Positions 23,568 through 31,038 of a stretch of 51,846 nt of DNA are shown here, in pieces (the stretch's first letter is position 1; each line of letters opens with the position of its first letter). A model generated the notes under the pieces. It worked only from the letters and a program-made list of their open reading frames with translations. It was not told where the DNA came from and ran no database searches. Origin of the DNA: DASRHY01 sp046765875 (lineage in GTDB: Bacteria; Actinomycetota; Actinomycetes; Propionibacteriales; Kribbellaceae); assembly GCA_046765875.1 (NCBI GenBank), contig JBKPSJ010000011.1:1-51846 (forward strand). Reading direction: 5' to 3'. A program made the position numbers and the translations under genes.

Positions 23568-24850
23568 TTGCCCTTGGCCACGATCTGCTCGAGGGCGGCC
23601 TGGAGTTGCTCCGCGGCCTGGGCCGGGCTCACCGCACCACGCAGCGATGCGTTGAAGGTCTTCGCCATCGCCAGCGACATGTCGGAGTAGTACGCCGTCA
23701 GCGGCGGAACAGTGGTGTGCTGGATGGCTTGTTTGGCAAGCCCGATGACGGGCATCGCTTTGAGAATGTCCTTGTCGTCGTACAGCGCGGGCCGGGTGGG
23801 CAGGAAGGCATACCCGGCGGCAAGCGCCTTCTGCTGCTCCGGTGCGGTAAGGAATTGCACGAACTTCCAGGCGTCGTCCTGGTTGCGGGAGTTGGCGTTC
23901 ATCATGAAGTTCCAGCCGCCGCCGACGTTCACCGAGGTCAGACCGGCGCGTGCCACCGGCAGCTCGGCCACTCCGACCTGGGCCGGTTCGAGGACCGACT
24001 GCGTCTTGTCCGGCAGCTTCCCGTACAGGTACACCCACTGCCGGGTGAAGACCGTCTTGCCGCCGAGGAAGCCGGCAAGACACTCGTCCTCCTTGTAGTT
24101 GGCGACCGCCGCAGGTGCCGCGCCACTGGCGACCATGCCGCGCTCGGTCGTCAGACCCTGGACGGCCACCGGTGAACCGATCGTGACCTTGCCGTCGGTG
24201 AGAACGTCGCCGCCGGCGCTGCGGATGTACTCGATCCCGTTGACGGTGCCGCCCTCGTAGTTGGCGCCCTGGAAGTTGAAGCCGTTCGGGGTCTTGGTGT
24301 CCCGGCTGACCTTCAGCGCCATCTCACGCAGTTCGTCCCAGGTCGCGGGCGGGCTGCTGTAGCCGGCGCGCTCGACCAGGTCTTTGCGGTAGTACAGCAA
24401 CCCCGCGTCCCAATACCAGGGCACGCCGTACACCTTGCCGTCGACAACGTTCGCGTCGACCGCGGCCTTCAGGTGCTGCGCACGCAACTCCGGCGTGAAC
24501 CGGTCGGACAGGTCGGCCAGCCAGCCGTTCGGTGCGAACTGCGCGGCCCATGAGATGTCGCCACCGAACACGTCGATGTCGGCCGACCCGGCCTGCAGCT
24601 GCGTGCGCATCTGGTCCAGGAACTGCGAGCTGTCGGCCGGCATCACGCGGACCTTGACCGGCTTGGCAGTCACCTTGCTGTTGTTGAACTGCGCGATTGA
24701 CTTCTCTACCGCCTTGGCGATGTCCGGGGTGGTACCGAACACCACCTGGGTGCTCTCGTCCTTCGACGAACCGCAGGCTGTCAGCAGGCTCGGCGCGGCG
24801 ACTGCAGCTCCGGCCAGACCCAACAGCCGGCGCCGGGTGATCTCGGGCAT
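23564..24850 (-). CDS. Sugar ABC transporter substrate-binding lipoprotein
   Basis: A 428-residue family 1 extracellular sugar-binding protein. The signal region has a twin-arginine-like TRRRLLGLAG and a lipobox LLTAC at about residue 26, so it is probably a Tat-exported lipoprotein. Typical segments are GDISWAAQFAPNGWLADL, GVPWYWDAGLLYYRKDL and a C-terminal FLTAPEQQKALAAGYAFLPTRPALY. It follows the two permease genes and supplies the ligand to them; the adjacent glycosidases suggest an alpha-linked oligosaccharide. Confidence 0.92.
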   Translation of the reverse strand: MPEITRRRLLGLAGAAVAAPSLLTACGSSKDESTQVVFGTTPDIAKAVEKSIAQFNNSKVTAKPVKVRVMPADSSQFLDQMRTQLQAGSADIDVFGGDISWAAQFAPNGWLADLSDRFTPELRAQHLKAAVDANVVDGKVYGVPWYWDAGLLYYRKDLVERAGYSSPPATWDELREMALKVSRDTKTPNGFNFQGANYEGGTVNGIEYIRSAGGDVLTDGKVTIGSPVAVQGLTTERGMVASGAAPAAVANYKEDECLAGFLGGKTVFTRQWVYLYGKLPDKTQSVLEPAQVGVAELPVARAGLTSVNVGGGWNFMMNANSRNQDDAWKFVQFLTAPEQQKALAAGYAFLPTRPALYDDKDILKAMPVIGLAKQAIQHTTVPPLTAYYSDMSLAMAKTFNASLRGAVSPAQAAEQLQAALEQIVAKGK

Positions 24851-24869
24851 GGTGAACTCCTTCAGGGGA

Positions 24870-25685
24870 TCAGGATTTGAGCGCTCCCGCTGTCAGTCCT
24901 TCGACGAGCCGGCGCTGGAACACCAGGACGACGACGGCGAGCGGAACGGTGACGAGGATGGTGGCGGCGGCCTGGGCGCCGTAGTCGACCGAGTGCACGC
25001 CCGCGTAGCTCGGGATGACCACCGTGACCGGCCAGCGAGACTGGTCGAACAGGAAGGTGTTGGCGAACAGGAACTCGTTCCAGGCCGCGACGAACGTGAG
25101 GATCGCGGTCGTGACGACACCGGGCACGGCGAGGGGCACGATCACCTGCCGGAACGTCTGCAGGACGCTCGCGCCGTCGATCCGGGCGGCCTCCTCCAAC
25201 TCGGCGGGCAGCTTATGGAAGAAGGCGACCATGATCCAGACGCTGAGCGGCAACGCGAACGCGGTATCCACCGCGATCACCGCGACATAGGTGTCGAGCA
25301 GTCCGGCCGATCGCAATTGTTTGAACAGCGGGGCGATGATCGCGACGGTCGGGAAATACGCCATCGCCAGGAAGCCGACCATCAGCAGGCTCCGGCCATG
25401 AAACCGCAGCCGGGCCAGCGGGTACGCCGCCAGGCTGCCGAGCGTCATGCACAGTACGGTCGTTGTCCCGGCGATGAGCAGGCTGTTCACGAGCCCGGCC
25501 CGGAAAGCCGTATCGCCGAGCACAGTCGCGTAGTTGTCACCGGTTGGATGGTGCGGCACCAGCGCAGGCGGCGTACTGAACAGGTCGAGCCTGTCGCTGA
25601 TGCTCATCCTGAGCACCCACACCACCGGCAGCACGCTCCAGACGGCGAGCAGCAGTACCAGGAGGCGGCGTCGCGCCATAGTCAT
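24870..25685 (-). CDS. Sugar ABC transporter permease, MalG type
   Basis: A 271-residue inner-membrane permease with about six membrane helices. The cytoplasmic EAA loop reads LEEAARIDGASVLQTFRQVIVPLAVPG, and the C-terminus is typical of MalG-like proteins (RRLVEGLTAGALKS). Its ATG overlaps the stop of the MalF-type gene (ATGA). It pairs with that permease and the binding lipoprotein; no ATPase is encoded here, so a shared MsiK-type ATPase elsewhere is probably used. Confidence 0.92.
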   Translation of the reverse strand: MTMARRRLLVLLLAVWSVLPVVWVLRMSISDRLDLFSTPPALVPHHPTGDNYATVLGDTAFRAGLVNSLLIAGTTTVLCMTLGSLAAYPLARLRFHGRSLLMVGFLAMAYFPTVAIIAPLFKQLRSAGLLDTYVAVIAVDTAFALPLSVWIMVAFFHKLPAELEEAARIDGASVLQTFRQVIVPLAVPGVVTTAILTFVAAWNEFLFANTFLFDQSRWPVTVVIPSYAGVHSVDYGAQAAATILVTVPLAVVVLVFQRRLVEGLTAGALKS

Positions 25686-26599
25686 CCCTCCCCTTCCCGG
25701 GTACGGAACAGCAGCAGGTAGGCCAGCGCGATCGCGATCGACGAAACGAACACGAATACAGCGGCCGCGTCACCGCGGGCGAAGTCGAGCTGGCTGACCC
25801 GTACGCCGGAGTACACGTACGTCGACAGCGACGGCAGCCCGCGATCGCTCATCACCCAGAACAGGTCGTAGACGCTCCAGGCCTCGAGCGTGCGAAACAG
25901 CAATGCGACGAGGATCGCGGGCTTGAGCAGTGGCAGCGTGACCGAGATGAACCGCTGGAACGCGGATGCCCCGTCGACCATCGCGGCCTCGCTCAGCTCG
26001 CCCGGAATCGTCTGCAGACCGGCGAGCAGCAGCAGCGCGACGAAGGGAGTCGTCTTCCAGACGTCCACGGCAATCGCGGCGACGAGCAGCGAGGTGTGGT
26101 CGGACAGGATCGGCTTGTCGCTGATCCCGCTCGCATGCACCAGCCAGGACACGACGCCGACCTGATCCTGCAGCATCAGCCGCCACATCATCGCCGAGAC
26201 CACGACCGGGAAGGCCCATGGCAACAGCGCGGCGGTGCGCGCCAGGCCGCGGAACCGGAACTCGCGGTGCAGCGCGAGCGCCATCGCCATCCCGATGCCG
26301 AACTCGATCGTCACGCTCACGCCCGTGAACACGATGGTGTTGACCAGCGCAGCCCGGAAGTCCGGGTCGGAGAGCAGCTCGAGGTAGTTGTCCAACCCGC
26401 TCCAGCGGCCGGAACTGGCCACCGTCGCGGTGCGGAAACTCAGGTAGACCGAGTACAGCACCGGGAACACCGCGACCACGGCGACGAACACGGCCGCGGG
26501 CGTGATCATCGCCATCGCCACCGGAGCTTCGGACGGCCGTCGGCGTCTCGACCGCGGCACCACCCGGCTGACTCCGACCCGTTGGAGCACGGCTATCAC
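25682..26599 (-). CDS. Sugar ABC transporter permease, MalF type
   Basis: A 305-residue permease with about six membrane helices (first one MAMITPAAVFVAVVAVFPV). The EAA loop is LSEAAMVDGASAFQRFISVTLPLLKP. GTG at 26599 shares GTGA with the stop of the glycosidase gene, giving a compact start; a much longer frame upstream runs through that gene and is rejected. It forms the membrane channel with the MalG-type protein. Confidence 0.92.
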   Translation of the reverse strand: MIAVLQRVGVSRVVPRSRRRRPSEAPVAMAMITPAAVFVAVVAVFPVLYSVYLSFRTATVASSGRWSGLDNYLELLSDPDFRAALVNTIVFTGVSVTIEFGIGMAMALALHREFRFRGLARTAALLPWAFPVVVSAMMWRLMLQDQVGVVSWLVHASGISDKPILSDHTSLLVAAIAVDVWKTTPFVALLLLAGLQTIPGELSEAAMVDGASAFQRFISVTLPLLKPAILVALLFRTLEAWSVYDLFWVMSDRGLPSLSTYVYSGVRVSQLDFARGDAAAVFVFVSSIAIALAYLLLFRTREGEG

Positions 26600-28233
26600 C
26601 GCGATCCTTCGTCGAGGACGACGCCCTCGTCCGGACCGAGGGTCAGCAGACCGTTGACGCGACCGCCGCGTTCCGCGATAGTCGACGCCACGACGGTGCC
26701 GGTGGCAACGATCGCGCGCTGCCGATGAGTGAGATTGAGCGCGACAAGCTTCCGGTCCGGGTGCGCGGTCCGCCGGTAGATCAGGACACCATCGTCGACC
26801 GCGACGTCCGAGATGGCGCCGTGCCGGAGCGCCGGGCTGTCGTTGCGCAGGGCAAGCAACCGCAGGTACAACGCCAGCATGGAGTCGTGGTCGGCGAGCT
26901 GCGCGCGGACGTTGACGGTCGGCAGCTCGGTCGAGACGGGCAGCCACAACCGGTCCTCGGCGGCGGTGGAGAAGCCACCGTTCGGGCCGTCGTCCCAGGG
27001 CATCGGCGTCCGCGAGGGGTCGCGAGACGCTCCGCCGGCGAACAGCCCGAAGTAGTCGCGCTGCCGATCGACCGGAACCGGCTGATCCACCATGCCCAGC
27101 TCGTCGCCGTAGAACAGCGACACCGCGCCACGCAGCGTGAGCAGCAGCATCGCCGCCACTCGCGCCTGCGGCCTGCCGAGACGGGTCGCCAGCCGCGGCC
27201 GGTCGTGGTTGCCGAGGGTCAGGCACGGCCACGCGTCGGCCGGCAGTGCGGCCTGCAGCTCCCGGATCTCGGCGGCCAGCGCGTCGGCCCGCCACGGTGT
27301 CTCGATCAGCCGGAACGCGAACGGCAGATGGATGCCGTTCTGCTCCGCACCGAAGAACGCTGCCCACGGCTGCCACGACAAGGCCTCGATCTCGGCGATC
27401 GCCACCCTGTCGTCGTACTCATCGAAGACGGCACGGATCTCCCGCAGTACCTCGTGGATGTCGGGATGCAGCCGGTCGTTGACATGAAGCTGCGAGGTGA
27501 AGTCGGGGTGCTGGATGTCGTACGGATTGACCGCGCCGCCTGGGCTCGGCGGATTGTCGCGCAGCAGCGGATCCTTCATCAGCATGTGTGCGACATCGAT
27601 CCGGAAGCCGTCGAATCCGCGGTCCAGCCAGAACCGCAGGACGTCGAGCATCGCCGCCCGCACCTGCGGATTTCGCCAGTTGAGGTCCGGCTGCTCCTTG
27701 AGATGCGAGTGCAGGTAGAACTGGCCGGTCCCATCGTCGTACTCCCACGACGACCCGCCGGACTCGCTGACCCAGTTGTTCGGCGGCGACCCGTCCGGCC
27801 GTGGGTCGGCCCAGACGTACCAGTCACGCTGCGGGTGCCGGCGCGACGAGCGCGACCGCTGAAACCAGGGGTGCTGGTCCGAGGTGTGGTTCGGGACGTA
27901 GTCGGCGATCACGCGCATCCCGCGCGCGTGCGCCTCGGCGAGCAACCGGTCTACGGTCTCCAGGCTTCCGAACACCGGCTCGACGTCGCAGTGGTCGCTG
28001 ATGTCGAAGCCCTGGTCGAGCAGCGGTGACCGGAAGAACGGGCCGACCCAGATCGCATCCACCCCGAGCACTCCGCTCAGGTAGCCGAGCGAGTCGATCA
28101 GGCCCTGCAGGTCGCCGATCCCATCGCCGTCGCCGTCCCGGAAGGTCGGCAGATGGTTCTCGTAGATCACCGCTCCCTGCCACCAGGGCAGATCAGGTCT
28201 GGTCCGGCGGGCAGCGGCGCTCGACGCGGTCAT
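26596..28233 (-). CDS. GH13 alpha-glucosidase / oligosaccharide hydrolase
   Basis: A 545-residue GH13 enzyme of the alpha-glucosidase or trehalose-related type. All four regions are present: DYVPNHTSDQHPWF (I), GFDGFRIDVAHM (II, nucleophile Asp), AIAEIEALSW (III, Glu) and TLGNHDRPRL (IV). DGDGIGDLQGLIDSLGYL is the calcium-like loop. There is no signal peptide, so the substrate is imported. ATG at 28233 is chosen because a TTGACA/TATAAT promoter lies immediately upstream; the message is probably leaderless. An ATG 36 bases earlier would start inside that promoter. It is the first gene of the sugar operon. Confidence 0.9.
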   Translation of the reverse strand: MTASSAAARRTRPDLPWWQGAVIYENHLPTFRDGDGDGIGDLQGLIDSLGYLSGVLGVDAIWVGPFFRSPLLDQGFDISDHCDVEPVFGSLETVDRLLAEAHARGMRVIADYVPNHTSDQHPWFQRSRSSRRHPQRDWYVWADPRPDGSPPNNWVSESGGSSWEYDDGTGQFYLHSHLKEQPDLNWRNPQVRAAMLDVLRFWLDRGFDGFRIDVAHMLMKDPLLRDNPPSPGGAVNPYDIQHPDFTSQLHVNDRLHPDIHEVLREIRAVFDEYDDRVAIAEIEALSWQPWAAFFGAEQNGIHLPFAFRLIETPWRADALAAEIRELQAALPADAWPCLTLGNHDRPRLATRLGRPQARVAAMLLLTLRGAVSLFYGDELGMVDQPVPVDRQRDYFGLFAGGASRDPSRTPMPWDDGPNGGFSTAAEDRLWLPVSTELPTVNVRAQLADHDSMLALYLRLLALRNDSPALRHGAISDVAVDDGVLIYRRTAHPDRKLVALNLTHRQRAIVATGTVVASTIAERGGRVNGLLTLGPDEGVVLDEGSR

Positions 28234-28241
28234 GCTTGAAT

Positions 28242-28269
28242 AGATTATAGATAATAGATAATCTGTCAA
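28242..28269 (-). promoter_or_regulatory. AT-rich promoter and overlapping inverted-repeat operator
   Basis: On the minus strand TTGACA (28269-28264) is followed by TATAAT (28249-28244; spacing 14) or TAATCT (28247-28242; spacing 16). AGATTAT (28242-28248) and ATAATCT (28258-28264) form a perfect 7-base inverted repeat over the promoter. The stretch is strikingly AT-rich for this genome. Transcription would start only a few bases from the ATG at 28233. The divergent GntR gene is the natural candidate for the bound repressor. Confidence 0.65.
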
Positions 28270-28298
28270 GCGCTAGTCTGATCTATCCAAATGACGAG

Positions 28299-28994
28299 GT
28301 GGTGCGTGTGTCCCGTCCGATCAGCGGCGGCCGCCGCGTGGTGCTGCCCGCACCGTCACGGCGCCAGCAGGTCCTCGACGTACTCCGCGAGGAGGTCGTC
28401 ACCGGCCTGCGCAAGCCTGGCGAGCAGCTCAAGCAGGATGTCATCGCCAGCGAGTTCGGAGTCAGCCCCGGCCCGGTCCGCGAGGCGCTGAGGCACCTGG
28501 AGAGCGAGGGCCTCGTCGAACACGTCCCGAACTACGGCGTGTACGTCGCCGACATCAACCCAGGCGAGCTGATGCAGCTTCTGCTCCCGGTCCGGCTGGC
28601 GATCGAGACGTACGCCGTACCGGTGGCGGCCGACAAGCTCCGCGCGTCCCGGCTGGACGAGCTGGAACGGCTGGTCGAGCGGATGGACGAGGGCGTGCGA
28701 ACCGGCGACCTAGCCCTGATCAACGATCTGGACGTCCGGTTCCACGAGATCACCGTGGAGGCGGCCGGCTCCCTGCACGCGCTGCAGCTGTGGCGCAGCG
28801 TTCAGCCCCGGATCCGGGCGCTGATCTACCGGCTGGCGCCGCGGCACGAGGAGCTCGCCGAGATCCCGCAGGAGCACCGGATGCTGCTCGACGCGCTCCG
28901 CTCACAGGACGAGCTCGCACTGCGCAAGGCGCTCGAGGAGCACATCATCGGCTCGGCAGCCGAGCTCCTCGACGCCCCGGCGGCCGGGGATTAG
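28299..28994 (+). CDS. GntR-family regulator with FCD domain
   Basis: A 231-residue transcription factor. The winged helix is seen in RQQVLDVLREEVVTGLRKPGEQLKQDVIASEFGVSPGPVREALRHLESEGLVEHVPN; the FCD effector domain follows (about 90-220), with LALINDLDVRFHEITVEAAG carrying the usual Asp/His metal ligands. FCD regulators of sugar-acid genes commonly bind acids such as gluconate. It starts with GTG at 28299 (GTG 28308 is possible), is divergent from the sugar operon, and lies one base from the SDR gene start. Confidence 0.9.
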   Translation: MVRVSRPISGGRRVVLPAPSRRQQVLDVLREEVVTGLRKPGEQLKQDVIASEFGVSPGPVREALRHLESEGLVEHVPNYGVYVADINPGELMQLLLPVRLAIETYAVPVAADKLRASRLDELERLVERMDEGVRTGDLALINDLDVRFHEITVEAAGSLHALQLWRSVQPRIRALIYRLAPRHEELAEIPQEHRMLLDALRSQDELALRKALEEHIIGSAAELLDAPAAGD

Positions 28995-28995
28995 C

Positions 28996-29787
28996 GTGCG
29001 CGGCAGCACGATCCTGGTGACCGGCGCCGGGTCCGGCATCGGCCGTGCGGTGGCGCTGGCCTGCGCAGGCCGCGGTGCCCGCGTCGGCGCACTCGACATC
29101 GATACGGACGCCGCCGGCGATGTGGCCGCCGAGGCGCGGCACGCCGGTGCCGCCGACGCCCTGGCGGTGACGTGCGACGTCGGCGACGAGGCCGCCGTCG
29201 CGGAAGCCTTCGCCCGGTGCGAGAAGGTCCTCGGTACACCGGACGGCTTGCACGCCAACGCCGGCATCGAGGTCAACCACCCGGCTCACCTGATGCGGTA
29301 CGAGGAGTGGGAGCGCGTTCTCCGGGTCAACCTCACTGGCGTGTTCCTGACCTGCACCGCTGCGGTCCGCATGATGCTGGCCGCCGGCCGCGGGGGCTCG
29401 ATCGTGTGTACGTCGTCCCCGTCGGCGTTCACCGCGTTCGCTGGCGGCGGCAACGGCGCGTACGGAGCGTCCAAGGGCGGCGTGTCGGCATTCGTCCGGT
29501 CACTCGCGATCGACTACGCACCACGCGGCATCCGGGTCAACGCCGTCGTACCGGGCGCAACCGACACTCCCCTGCTGCTGGCCGGCATCCCGTCGGAGGA
29601 CCGGCAGGCGGCTCGGGACGATCTGCTTCACGAAGCCGGCCGGCAGATCCCGCTCGGCCGGCTCGGCCGTCCGGACGAGATCGCCGCCGCGGTGGTCTGG
29701 CTGCTGTCCGCCGAGGCGTCGTACGTGACCGGCACGCACCTGGTGTGCGACGGCGGACTGATGGCCCGCAGCGCCAACACCTTCTGA
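28996..29787 (+). CDS. SDR-family NAD(P) oxidoreductase
   Basis: A 263-residue classical short-chain dehydrogenase. Cofactor motif TGAGSGIG at 9-16, then ALDIDTD, with an acidic residue that favours NAD; NAGIEV, the catalytic Ser in VCTSSPSAF, and YGASKGG with Tyr and Lys are all intact; the C-terminus has LVCDGGLMAR. It overlaps nothing but is one base after the GntR gene with a GGGG site, so the two are probably co-transcribed. With the dehydratase it could oxidise a sugar to an aldonolactone. Confidence 0.88.
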   Translation: MRGSTILVTGAGSGIGRAVALACAGRGARVGALDIDTDAAGDVAAEARHAGAADALAVTCDVGDEAAVAEAFARCEKVLGTPDGLHANAGIEVNHPAHLMRYEEWERVLRVNLTGVFLTCTAAVRMMLAAGRGGSIVCTSSPSAFTAFAGGGNGAYGASKGGVSAFVRSLAIDYAPRGIRVNAVVPGATDTPLLLAGIPSEDRQAARDDLLHEAGRQIPLGRLGRPDEIAAAVVWLLSAEASYVTGTHLVCDGGLMARSANTF

Positions 29788-29809
29788 GAGGCTCTGGAGG
29801 AACGCCCTG

Positions 29810-29845
29810 ATGACCACGATCGCCTTCCCGGTGACCGAGGCCTGA
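29810..29845 (+). CDS. Eleven-codon ORF with strong ribosome-binding site upstream of glgA
   Basis: A GGAGGA site at 29796-29801 lies 8 bases before an ATG that opens a reading frame of only 11 codons (MTTIAFPVTEA) ending in TGA. Behind it a weak hairpin (29846-29850 ACCCT with 29870-29874 AGGGT, plus GCCG/CGGC inside) covers the region before the glgA ATG. This may be a leader peptide, or the surviving 5' end of a lost gene. There is no family evidence. Confidence 0.35.
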   Translation: MTTIAFPVTEA

Positions 29846-29880
29846 ACCCTGCCGGGGGCTGGCGGCGATAGGGTCGGGGC

Positions 29881-31038
29881 ATGCGCGTGGCGATGCTGAC
29901 CAGGGAGTACCCGCCGGACGTGTACGGCGGGGCCGGTGTGCATGTCGACTTCCTGGTCAGGGAGTTACGCCGGCTGATCGACGTCGACGTGCACTGCATG
30001 GGCGAGCCGCGGCAGGGTGCCACCGCGCACTCCGAGGACGATGCCCGGATGCCGAACGCGAACGCCGCGCTGCGGATCCTGTCGACCGACCTGACCATGA
30101 CCGCCGGTGCCGAGGGCCTGGACCTGGCGCACTCGCACACGTGGTACGCGAACATGGCCGGCCACTGGGCCAAGCTCTTGTACGACGTACCGCACGTGGT
30201 GACGGCGCATTCGCTGGAGCCGCGGCGGCCGTGGAAGGCCGAGCAGCTCGGCGGCGGCTACCGGCTGTCGTCGTGGGCCGAGCGGACCGCCTACCGCGGT
30301 GCGGACGCCGTGGTTGCCGTCAGCAACGGGATGCGCGAGGACGTATTGGACTGCTATCCCGAGATCGACGCGGCCAGGGTCCAGGTGATCTACAACGGCA
30401 TCGACACCGAGTTCTACCACCCGGACCCGCAGACGCTGGTGCTCGAGCAACTCGGCGTGGACCTGGAGCGACCGTACGTGACCTTCGTCGGCCGGATCAC
30501 CCGCCAGAAGGGCGTGCCGCATCTGCTCCGCGCCGGGCTACGGCTCGCCCCGGAGGTACAACTGGTGCTGCTGGCCGGGGCCGCCGACACCGCCGAACTC
30601 AAGGCCGAGACCGACGCGCTGATCGACGAACTGAAGGCGCAGCGCGACGGCGTGTTCGTGGTGTCGAAGATGCTGCCTCGCGAGCAGGTCCGGCAGGTGC
30701 TCACACACGCACTGGCGTTCTGCTGCCCGTCGGTCTACGAGCCGCTCGGGATCGTCAACCTGGAGGCGATGGCCTGCGAGACCGCGGTCGTCGCCAGCGC
30801 GGTCGGCGGCATCCCCGAGGTCGTCGACAACGGCGTCACCGGCACGCTTGTGCCGTACGACGAGAGCGCGACCGCCGCGTTCGAGGAGGGCCTGGCGGAC
30901 GCGATCAACGCCCTGGTCCAGGACCCGGCGAAGGCCGACGCGATGGGCAAGGCAGGCCGGCAGCGGGCGGTATCGGAGTTCGGCTGGGACACCGTCGCCC
31001 AGCGAACGGTTGAGTTGTACGAGTCGGTGATGCGCTAG
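29881..31038 (+). CDS. glgA: Glycogen synthase / alpha-maltose-1-phosphate synthase (GT4)
   Basis: A 385-residue GT4 glycosyltransferase like mycobacterial Rv1212c (GlgA/GlgM), which uses ADP-glucose from GlgC. The N-terminus MLTREYPPDVYGGAGVHVDFL binds the acceptor; HSHTWYANMAG, VVAVSNGMREDVL, YNGIDTEFYHPD and the donor site CPSVYEPLGIVNLEAMACETAVVASAVGGIPE are in order. GlgC and GlgA are usually neighbours; here a sugar island and glgC-linked genes lie between. Its TAG stop shares CTAG with the convergent aminopeptidase stop. Confidence 0.93.
   Translation: MRVAMLTREYPPDVYGGAGVHVDFLVRELRRLIDVDVHCMGEPRQGATAHSEDDARMPNANAALRILSTDLTMTAGAEGLDLAHSHTWYANMAGHWAKLLYDVPHVVTAHSLEPRRPWKAEQLGGGYRLSSWAERTAYRGADAVVAVSNGMREDVLDCYPEIDAARVQVIYNGIDTEFYHPDPQTLVLEQLGVDLERPYVTFVGRITRQKGVPHLLRAGLRLAPEVQLVLLAGAADTAELKAETDALIDELKAQRDGVFVVSKMLPREQVRQVLTHALAFCCPSVYEPLGIVNLEAMACETAVVASAVGGIPEVVDNGVTGTLVPYDESATAAFEEGLADAINALVQDPAKADAMGKAGRQRAVSEFGWDTVAQRTVELYESVMR

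Noticed and set aside
24084..24850. Possible N-terminal extension of the large GH13 protein
   Set aside because: The frame above 23567 lies in the binding-protein gene out of frame; ATGA overlap at 23567 gives a natural start.
26600..27376. Possible N-terminal extension of the MalF-type permease
   Set aside because: It runs inside the GH13 gene in another frame and is arginine-rich; GTG at 26599 is the coupled start.
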